Assembly: GCA_045126815.1 (NCBI GenBank)
Contig: JBGVPD010000062.1
Coordinates: 1 to 12,721 of the forward strand
Direction: 5' to 3'
Length of the DNA stretch: 12,721 nucleotides
From: RGIG1995 sp045126815
Lineage (GTDB): Bacteria; Bacillota; Clostridia; Oscillospirales; CAG-272
Both the position numbers and the translations under genes were made by a program. Under the pieces are notes generated by a model that saw nothing but the letters and a program-made list of their open reading frames with translations, made no database searches and was not told where the DNA came from. Below, in pieces: positions 7,762 through 12,647 of the stretch (its first letter is position 1; every line of letters begins with the position of its first letter).

Positions 7762-8238
7762 ATGGCAGAACAGATTATCGTAACAGATGAAGGCTTGAAA
7801 AAACTTCAGGAGGAGCTTTCATACTTGAAGACAACAAAGCGTAAGGAAGTTACGGAAGCAATAAAATTGGCACTTTCTTTCGGAGACCTTTCCGAAAACA
7901 GTGAATATACGGAAGCAAAAGACGAACAGGGAAAGGTTGAATCAAGAATTGTTGAGCTTGAAGAAATGCTCAAGAACGTTAAGGTAATCAGCGACAGCGA
8001 CGTTCATACAAACTCGGTTAACGTTGGTGCCAGTGTCAGACTTCTTGACGTTAAGAGAAACCGCGAGGTTGAATATACAATAGTTGGTTCAACAGAAGCT
8101 GACGCTATGAACGGCAAAATAAGCGACCGTTCACCTATCGGAAGTGCAATAATTGGTGCCGGTCTTAATGATACGGTAACGGTTGCAACACCTGCAGGTG
8201 AACTTGAATTTAAAGTTCTTGAAATTATGAAGAAGTAA
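7762..8238 (+). CDS. greA: Transcription elongation factor GreA
   Basis: GreA enters the secondary channel of RNA polymerase and stimulates cleavage of backtracked transcripts. The 158-residue product is standard length. The N-terminal coiled coil covers about residues 1-75, with the tip motif GDLSENSEY, where D42 and E45 correspond to the acidic residues that work at the polymerase active site. The C-terminal half is the FKBP-like globular domain, with the SPIGSAIIGA segment typical of GreA. AGAGGAG (7748-7754) lies seven bases before the ATG. It is 50 bp downstream of the S41 gene with no terminator between, and 38 bp upstream of lysS, a greA-lysS pair common in Firmicutes. Confidence 0.95.
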   Translation: MAEQIIVTDEGLKKLQEELSYLKTTKRKEVTEAIKLALSFGDLSENSEYTEAKDEQGKVESRIVELEEMLKNVKVISDSDVHTNSVNVGASVRLLDVKRNREVEYTIVGSTEADAMNGKISDRSPIGSAIIGAGLNDTVTVATPAGELEFKVLEIMKK

Positions 8239-8276
8239 GAAAAAGAGAAAACTGTAATTTAAAAAGGTGACATAAA

Positions 8277-9797
8277 ATGAGCGACAACAATATCAATGTT
8301 AATAACCAGCAACCCGAACAGGATTATAACGAGGTTGTAAGAATAAGAAGAGAGAAGTTAGCAAATTTGAAGGAAGCGGGAAAAGATCCTTTTACCCTTA
8401 CTAAATTTGACGTAAGCGCTTATTCAAACGGCATAAGAGAAAATTTTGAAGAATACGAAGGCAAGACCGTAACAATCGGCGGAAGAATAATCAGCCGAAG
8501 AATTATGGGTAAGGCAAGTTTTGTAACTATACAGGACAGCGAGGGAAATATACAGGCGTATATCCGTCGCGATGACGTTGATGCAGGACTTGAAGAAGGC
8601 GAATCTATATACGCTGAATTTAAGAAATGGGATATCGGTGATATAATCGGTATTGAAGGCTTTGTATTTAAGACAAAGACAGGAGAAATATCTGTACATG
8701 CACAGAAGATAACTCTTCTTGCGAAGTCACTTCTTCCCCTGCCCGAAAAATTCCACGGACTTAAGGATACCGATCTCAGATACCGTCAGAGATACGTTGA
8801 CCTTATCGTTAATCCCGAGGTTAGAGATACATTTATTAAGCGCTCAATGATTTTGAAGGAAATTAGAAATTACCTTGATTCAAAGGGATTTCTTGAAGTT
8901 GATACACCTATCCTCGTTCCGATCGAGATAGGCGCATCCGCAAGACCTTTCAAGACTCATCACAATACGCTCGATATGGATATGTATTTGCGTATTGAGA
9001 CAGAGCTTTATCTTAAGAGATTGATAGTCGGCGGTATGCACAAGGTTTACGAAGTTGGTAGAATATTCCGTAACGAAGGTATGGATACAAAGCATAACCC
9101 CGAATTTACGTCAATTGAGTTGTATCAGGCGTTTACCGATTACTACGGTATGATGGACCTTGTTGAAGAGTTGTACAAGCTCCTTGCTGAAAAGATTTGC
9201 GGAAGCCTTGTTATAGACTATCAGGGTAACAAGATCGATATGGGCAACTGGGAAAGACTTACGATGGTTGAGGCAGTTAAGAAGTATGCCGGAGTTGACT
9301 ATAACGATTGGAAGACAGACGAAGAAGCAAGAGAGTGTGCAAAGAAGATGCACGTTAAGGTTGAGGATAATGCAACAAAGGGAACAGTTCTTATAGAATT
9401 CTTTGATGCATACGTTGAAGAAAAGCTTATACAGCCTACATTTATATACGATTATCCCGTTGAAAACAGTCCTCTTGCGAAGAGAAAGCCTTCAGATCCC
9501 GCATTCACAGAGAGATTTGAGTATTTTATCAATGCGACAGAGTTTGGTAATGCATTCAGCGAGTTGAACGATCCTATTGACCAGAAAGAACGTTTTGAAA
9601 AGCAGGTTGCCGCAAAGAGAGCAGCAGAACCCGAAACAGGAGCAGAAGTTGACTACGATTATGTTACAGCTCTTGAATACGGTATGCCCCCCACAGGCGG
9701 ACTTGGTTTCGGTATTGACAGACTTGTAATGCTTCTTACAGACAGCGCATCTATCAGGGACGTTTTATTGTTCCCCACAATGAAGCCTATTGACTAA
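8277..9797 (+). CDS. lysS: Lysyl-tRNA synthetase, class II (LysRS)
   Basis: LysS charges tRNA-Lys with lysine using ATP in the cytoplasm. The 506-residue product matches class II LysRS. The N-terminal OB-fold anticodon-binding domain (about 60-150) contains VTIGGRIISRRIMGKASF. The catalytic core carries class II motif 2, with RNEGMDTKHNPEF starting at R265, and motif 3, GLGFGIDRLVML, with the ATP-contacting R482. The YPVENSPLAK stretch is typical of bacterial LysRS. An AAGGTGA ribosome binding site (8264-8270) lies six bases before the ATG. The first twenty or so residues are polar and Asn/Gln-rich and are probably a variable tail. Glutamine is mostly CAG here, unlike parA and parB downstream. 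A strong terminator follows and ends the operon. Confidence 0.96.
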   Translation: MSDNNINVNNQQPEQDYNEVVRIRREKLANLKEAGKDPFTLTKFDVSAYSNGIRENFEEYEGKTVTIGGRIISRRIMGKASFVTIQDSEGNIQAYIRRDDVDAGLEEGESIYAEFKKWDIGDIIGIEGFVFKTKTGEISVHAQKITLLAKSLLPLPEKFHGLKDTDLRYRQRYVDLIVNPEVRDTFIKRSMILKEIRNYLDSKGFLEVDTPILVPIEIGASARPFKTHHNTLDMDMYLRIETELYLKRLIVGGMHKVYEVGRIFRNEGMDTKHNPEFTSIELYQAFTDYYGMMDLVEELYKLLAEKICGSLVIDYQGNKIDMGNWERLTMVEAVKKYAGVDYNDWKTDEEARECAKKMHVKVEDNATKGTVLIEFFDAYVEEKLIQPTFIYDYPVENSPLAKRKPSDPAFTERFEYFINATEFGNAFSELNDPIDQKERFEKQVAAKRAAEPETGAEVDYDYVTALEYGMPPTGGLGFGIDRLVMLLTDSASIRDVLLFPTMKPID

Positions 9798-9808
9798 ATA
9801 AGTCTGTG

Positions 9809-9847
9809 TAACCCTGTATATCTATTGATATACAGGGTTATTTTTTT
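9809..9847 (+). terminator. Strong intrinsic terminator after lysS
   Basis: A perfect 14-bp stem pairs TAACCCTGTATATC (9809-9822) with 9827-9840 around a TATT loop, followed by seven T residues (9841-9847). It begins 11 bp after the lysS stop codon and should end the greA-lysS transcript. Confidence 0.93.
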
Positions 9848-9850
9848 ATC

Positions 9851-9891
9851 TTAATCCATATTTTAAGCCAATTTAAACCAGGGTTAAGCCA
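9851..9891. repeat. Four helically phased TTAANCCA repeats
   Basis: TTAATCCA (9851-9858), TTAAGCCA (9863-9870), TTAAACCA (9873-9880) and TTAAGCCA (9884-9891) all point the same way, with start-to-start spacing of 12, 10 and 11 bp. The second and fourth copies extend to an identical 12-mer, TTAAGCCAATTT, 21 bp apart. Spacing near one helical turn would place all copies on one face of the DNA, as for cooperatively bound sites. The array lies in a non-coding gap between two terminators. It could be recombinase arm sites, an accessory or excisionase site, or iterons. The sequence alone does not decide. Confidence 0.6.
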
Positions 9892-9951
9892 ATTTTCAAA
9901 AGATCGCACAATTTCATATAAATCTACAAATTAATTATTGATTCGTATAAG

Positions 9952-9987
9952 TAAGCTCATCGATTTATCGGTGGGCTTATTTTTTTT
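9952..9987 (+). terminator. Intrinsic terminator in the lysS-parA gap
   Basis: A 12-bp stem with two G-U pairs (TAAGCTCATCGA at 9952-9963 with 9968-9979) closes a TTTA loop and is followed by eight T residues (9980-9987). No gene precedes it after the lysS terminator, so it either backs that one up or ends a short transcript from the 9848-9951 interval. Confidence 0.82.
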
Positions 9988-9988
9988 G

Positions 9989-10023
9989 CACTCATTTAAG
10001 CGGAAATAAATGGGTGTTTTTTT
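9989..10023 (+). terminator. Second tandem intrinsic terminator in the lysS-parA gap
   Basis: CACTCATTTA (9989-9998) pairs with TAAATGGGTG (10007-10016), ten pairs with one G-U, around an 8-nt loop, followed by seven T residues (10017-10023). It begins two bases after the previous T-run. Confidence 0.8.
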
Positions 10024-10026
10024 ATT

Positions 10027-10065
10027 CCAAAAAAATTTTTTTGATTTTTTTAAAAAAAATCTTGG
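10027..10065. other. AT-rich imperfect dyad, possible element junction
   Basis: A run bounded by CCAA (10027-10030) and TTGG (10062-10065) contains alternating A and T tracts: A7, T7, GA, T7, A8. Elements of the Tn916/Tn1549 type are known to prefer T-run/A-run targets, so this is a candidate insertion junction. Base composition becomes clearly less AT-rich right after it. It may equally be ordinary intergenic AT-rich DNA. Confidence 0.35.
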
Positions 10066-10080
10066 TAGTTTTTCATTTTG

Positions 10081-10466
10081 TCTCACAACTGATTAGTGAG
10101 GGGCAAAAATCCCCGATGCAAATTGACAACTGAATATACATTCGTTAGGCACGTTCCTTGTATTGGGGAAACCTGAGCCGAGGTTGTAGAACCGCGATGA
10201 CCTTCCCGTTGGAAGCGAGCGATTAAGTTTTATACAACAAGAATCCGAGTTGCTCTCGGAGGTGGCGATGAAAGATACAAGGGTTAATGATACTTCCGTA
10301 ACTCGCGGCTCGGCCATAAAGAAGGCGGAGAGGTGGAATTCCTATGGACTCGGTTCGCAACTGAGCGTCTAACGACTTCCCTTTGCGTTTGGGGTGTTGA
10401 GAACAAATTAAACGCACGATCAAAGCTCAACAGGTTTCTGTTGAGTTTTGATGGAACGAAAGTTTC
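10081..10466 (+). ncRNA. Candidate structured RNA / parA leader
   Basis: About 390 nt before parA fold well on paper. Local hairpins are CTCAC/GTGAG (10082-10086/10096-10100), GGGG/CCCC (10100-10103/10111-10114, sharing G10100), TCCGAG/CTCGGA (10244-10249/10255-10260), a 7-bp stem CTCGGTT/AACTGAG (10349-10355/10359-10365) and TGCGTTT/AAACGCA (10384-10390/10410-10416). Long-range helices are CCTTGTAT (10156-10163) with ATACAAGG (10275-10282), and GTTGTA (10183-10188) with TACAAC (10233-10238), which encloses a kink-turn hairpin at 10193-10221. The 3' end has a 15-bp stem (10419-10433/10438-10452) directly followed by GGAAC-GAAA-GTTTC (10453-10466), a GNRA-capped hairpin, 11 nt before the parA ribosome binding site. 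No promoter was found. I do not recognise the RNA family. It could be a cis-regulatory leader, a free RNA or a replication region. Confidence 0.5.
10268..10372 (+). CDS. Possible 34-residue leader peptide upstream of parA
   Basis: A short reading frame starts at ATG 10268 and stops at TAA 10370-10372. It is preceded by GGAGG (10258-10262) at five bases, a good ribosome binding site. The 34-residue product begins MKDTRVNDTS, has a basic middle (RGSAIKKAERW) and ends SQLSV. It has no signal peptide, membrane segment or recognisable domain. The frame stays open upstream to a TAG at 10187-10189 but offers only weaker TTG or GTG starts there. Part of the ribosome binding site is in the 3' arm of the 10244-10260 hairpin, and codons 3-5 overlap the 3' strand of the long-range helix. 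Translation and RNA folding would therefore compete. It may be a leader peptide controlling parA, or a chance ORF inside a structured RNA. Confidence 0.35.
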   Translation: MKDTRVNDTSVTRGSAIKKAERWNSYGLGSQLSV

Positions 10467-10494
10467 AAATCTTAAAGAAAGGAGGAAACATCCG

Positions 10495-11316
10495 GTGAGC
10501 AAATGTAAAGTGATTGCGATTGCTAATCAAAAGGGCGGAGTTGGTAAAAGCACTACCGTTTTTAATTTAGGTGCTGGTCTGGCTGCTAATGGACACAAGG
10601 TATTGGTAATCGACGTGGACCCACAAGGAGATCTGACAAAAATGTTAGGTAAGCGACAACCGCATGAATTGGACTTAACCTTAACAAATTGTATGTTCGA
10701 TGTCATTAACGGAATTGAAGCGGAAAATCGTGATGAGATTTTATCCCATAAAGAAGGTTTTGACTTCATCCCCGGAAACAAGACATTATCTGCGCTTGAA
10801 GTAAATCTCGTAAATGTAATGAGCCGCGAAACCGTGCTAAAAGGTTATATTGATGAACTCAAAGACAATTACGATTTTATTCTTCTTGATTGCAGACCTT
10901 CGTTGGGTATGTTGGTTATCAATGCCTTAACCGCTTCGGATTATGTTGTCGTTCCGGTTCAAGCTGACTATTTAGCTGCTGAGGATATGACTGAATTATT
11001 GAGCACAGTTAATCAAGTGCGAAGACAGTTAAATCCAAAGCTAAAAGTTGGCGGCATTTTTCTAACGATGGCAAATGAAACTAATTTTAGGAAAGATATC
11101 GTTAAGAGTGTCAAAGAACTATATGGCAATAGTCTACCAATATTTAATGCGGTTATACCTTCTACAGTCAGATTAGCTGAAATTAGTACAGCAGATAAGA
11201 GCATCTTTAAACACGCCCCTAATAGCAAAGCCGCAAATGCTTACGGTGTTTTAGTAAAGGAGGTGGAACAGATTGGCGACAAGGAGCGTAAACGGACTGC
11301 TAACCTCAGTAGATAG
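10495..11316 (+). CDS. parA: ParA-family partition ATPase
   Basis: ParA ATPases bind DNA non-specifically when ATP-loaded and work with ParB to segregate plasmids or stabilise the circular form of mobile elements. Starting at GTG 10495 the product has 273 residues. The deviant Walker A KGGVGKSTT is at 13-21 (signature lysine K13). VIDVDPQGDLT follows, and Walker B/A' FILLDCRPSLG contains D132. No separate N-terminal helix-turn-helix is present, so this is a Soj-like (short) ParA. The GTG has a strong AAAGGAGG (10478-10485) nine bases upstream. The frame also extends to a GTG at 10333, but those 54 codons cross stable hairpins and lack family character. The C-terminus overlaps parB by 44 nt. 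Gln codons are mostly CAA, unlike lysS. Confidence 0.92.
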   Translation: MSKCKVIAIANQKGGVGKSTTVFNLGAGLAANGHKVLVIDVDPQGDLTKMLGKRQPHELDLTLTNCMFDVINGIEAENRDEILSHKEGFDFIPGNKTLSALEVNLVNVMSRETVLKGYIDELKDNYDFILLDCRPSLGMLVINALTASDYVVVPVQADYLAAEDMTELLSTVNQVRRQLNPKLKVGGIFLTMANETNFRKDIVKSVKELYGNSLPIFNAVIPSTVRLAEISTADKSIFKHAPNSKAANAYGVLVKEVEQIGDKERKRTANLSR

Positions 11317-12205
11317 TCTGTTCACTACCCAGCAAGAACGTGATGAAGTAAGTCTTAAAAAGATTTATGACATTCCTATTTCTGAAATTGATGACTTTCC
11401 CGAGCACCCTTATCAGGTTAATGATGATGAAGACATGGATAGGCTTGTCGAAAGTATCAAGGAACGAGGAATTATCACTCCTGCTACCGTAAGGAAAAAA
11501 GATGACGGAAGATATGAACTGATTTCAGGACACAGACGAAAACGTGCTTGTGAATTGGCCGGTATAGAATCTCTGCGCTGTGATGTAGTCGATTTGACAA
11601 GGGATGAAGCAATTGTATTGATGGTTGAAAGCAATTATCAACGATCCAATATTCTCCCCTCTGAAAAGGCATACGCATATAAGATGCGACTTGATGCTAT
11701 GAATCGACAAGGAAAGCGTAATGATTTAACTTCGGACCCACTGGGTACGAAGTTGCGAAGCAATCAAGAATTTGCTATTGAAAGTGGTGATAGCACTAGC
11801 CAAATTCACAGATATATTCGTCTTACTAACCTTGTTTCAGAACTGCTTGAGTATGTAGATAATGGCCAAATGAAAATGCGACCGGCGGTTGAACTATCTT
11901 ACCTTGACGAAGAAAGTCAAAGAGATGTAGTTGACCGTATCGAGGAAACGGAAATTTTTCCTTCACACGCTCAGACAATAAGAATGAGGAAGTTATTTGA
12001 GCAAGGTTTGCTTGATTACGAGAGTGTCTCTGAAATTATGGAAGAAACAAAGCCTAATCAAGTGGCAAAACGAAAATTCTCCTATGAGAAACTTAGACGC
12101 TTTATTCCTGACTCTTACACTGATAGTAAAGCTGAAGAGCACGTAGTAAAAGCACTTGAGCATTACGAAAAATTTCTGCAAAGACAGAAAGAACATTCAA
12201 GATAA
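11273..12205 (+). CDS. parB: ParB/Spo0J-family partition protein
   Basis: ParB-type proteins load at a centromere (parS) and stimulate the ParA ATPase. The product has 310 residues from a TTG start at 11273, which has AAAGGAGG (11256-11263) nine bases upstream inside the parA 3' end, so the pair is translationally coupled. The N-terminal ParB/sulfiredoxin-like nuclease domain starts near IPISEIDDFPEHPYQV. The arginine-rich box is GHRRKRA (86-92), where chromosomal ParB usually has GERR. LMVESNYQR follows, the usual MVEN-like motif. A central helix-turn-helix comes next, around SGDSTSQIHRYIRLTNL. The tail is charged and less conserved. Gln is mostly CAA. A 27-bp dyad lies within the gene. A terminator follows 16 bp after the stop. 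The ParB fold is secure, but its DNA target is unknown. Confidence 0.92.
   Translation: MATRSVNGLLTSVDSLFTTQQERDEVSLKKIYDIPISEIDDFPEHPYQVNDDEDMDRLVESIKERGIITPATVRKKDDGRYELISGHRRKRACELAGIESLRCDVVDLTRDEAIVLMVESNYQRSNILPSEKAYAYKMRLDAMNRQGKRNDLTSDPLGTKLRSNQEFAIESGDSTSQIHRYIRLTNLVSELLEYVDNGQMKMRPAVELSYLDEESQRDVVDRIEETEIFPSHAQTIRMRKLFEQGLLDYESVSEIMEETKPNQVAKRKFSYEKLRRFIPDSYTDSKAEEHVVKALEHYEKFLQRQKEHSR
11728..11754. repeat. Near-perfect 27-bp dyad inside parB (candidate parS-like site)
   Basis: Around a central C (11741) the arms read AACTTCG-g-ACCCA and TGGGT-a-CGAAGTT. Twelve of thirteen positions are symmetric; the only break is G11735 against A11747. It lies in parB codons just before the helix-turn-helix region. 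Such symmetry is much longer than chance would usually give in a coding stretch, and ParB or other dimeric proteins bind sites of this kind. It is unlike the chromosomal Spo0J parS sequence, and no second copy was seen in the window. Confidence 0.5.
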
Positions 12206-12221
12206 CTAAATATCTTTAGGT

Positions 12222-12251
12222 ACCGAGTTGAATAAAACAACTCGGTTTTTT
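12222..12251 (+). terminator. Intrinsic terminator after parB
   Basis: ACCGAGTTG (12222-12230) and CAACTCGGT (12238-12246) form a perfect 9-bp stem with a 7-nt loop, followed by further T residues to 12251. It ends the parA-parB transcript and separates it from the SpoVG-like genes. A TATAAT at 12263-12268 lies just beyond, but no -35 box at 16-18 bp upstream goes with it. Confidence 0.88.
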
Positions 12252-12329
12252 ATGTCTATAGTTATAATCGTTAACTTGAAAAATAAATGACTAATTTAAA
12301 ATTCAATCGAAAAATCGGAGGAGACAACT

Positions 12330-12647
12330 ATGAATTGTACAGCAAAAATTACGAAGCGCATAAACGATGAAAATAAATCTCTTAAAGCAGTGGCGACAGT
12401 TACCATAGATGGAATTATTGATATCTATGGTGTTCGCGTTATTGATGCCGGAAACGGAATATTTGTAACTATGCCGTCAACTTCTTATAGAAGTAAAGAA
12501 AGCAAAGGGATTCTTTATCATCCTGTGGTTCTTCCGAAAACACCTGAATTACGTAAAAAGATCGAAGATGCAGTAATTAAGGTTTATGAAAAAAATAACA
12601 AAAGCAAAAAGAAAATGGAGGAAATTAGCGATGAAATATCAAGTTAA
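12330..12647 (+). CDS. SpoVG-family protein, first of a tandem pair
   Basis: SpoVG-family proteins are small nucleic-acid-binding regulators, named for a Bacillus subtilis sporulation and septation factor. Copies on mobile elements are common and their roles are poorly known. The 105-residue product follows the family core throughout: a basic N-terminal beta strand (AKITKRI), SLKAVATVTIDGIIDIYGVRVID, the diagnostic GNGIFVTMPS near residues 47-56, then a YHPVVLP segment and a C-terminal helix ELRKKIEDAVIKVYE. A lysine-rich tail (KNNKSKKK) extends beyond the Bacillus protein. GGAGG (12317-12321) precedes the ATG by eight bases. Its last 17 nt overlap the next gene, which encodes a similar protein. 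Confidence 0.88.
   Translation: MNCTAKITKRINDENKSLKAVATVTIDGIIDIYGVRVIDAGNGIFVTMPSTSYRSKESKGILYHPVVLPKTPELRKKIEDAVIKVYEKNNKSKKKMEEISDEISS

Noticed and set aside
9798..9951. A tRNA gene or tRNA fragment as integration target next to lysS
   Set aside because: No cloverleaf, T-loop or anticodon arm could be drawn in the interval.
10123..10151. TTGACA at 10123-10128 as a parA promoter
   Set aside because: The hexamer is perfect, but the bases 17 nt downstream (TAGGCA) match the -10 consensus at only two positions, and nearby spacings are no better.
10198..10227. Nine-codon ORF from ATG 10198
   Set aside because: It has no ribosome binding site and its ATG is part of the kink-turn bulge and G-A pairs.
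10081..10466. Group II intron, retron RNA or transposon guide RNA
   Set aside because: No reverse transcriptase, IscB/TnpB or maturase gene lies next to it, and I could not find a domain V-like hairpin or other defining motif.
10376..10485. CTTCCCTTT (10376-10384) as an anti-Shine-Dalgarno for parA
   Set aside because: Only AAAGG pairs cleanly with CCTTT. The rest needs a mismatch and wobble pairs, so the interaction is too weak to claim.
10333..10494. A 54-codon N-terminal extension of parA from GTG 10333
   Set aside because: ParA family proteins of this type begin just before the Walker A lysine, a strong AAAGGAGG sits before GTG 10495, and the extension would cross the 15-bp and GNRA hairpins.
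10093..10502. Three reverse-strand open frames of 66-74 codons in the parA leader
   Set aside because: They overlap one another in different frames, lack ribosome binding sites, and lie across stable hairpins. They look like by-products of a stop-poor, GC-balanced region.
12263..12268. TATAAT as the promoter of the SpoVG-like genes
   Set aside because: The -10 hexamer is perfect, but the expected -35 position falls in the parB terminator stem and has no resemblance to TTGACA. Possible, not supported enough to list.
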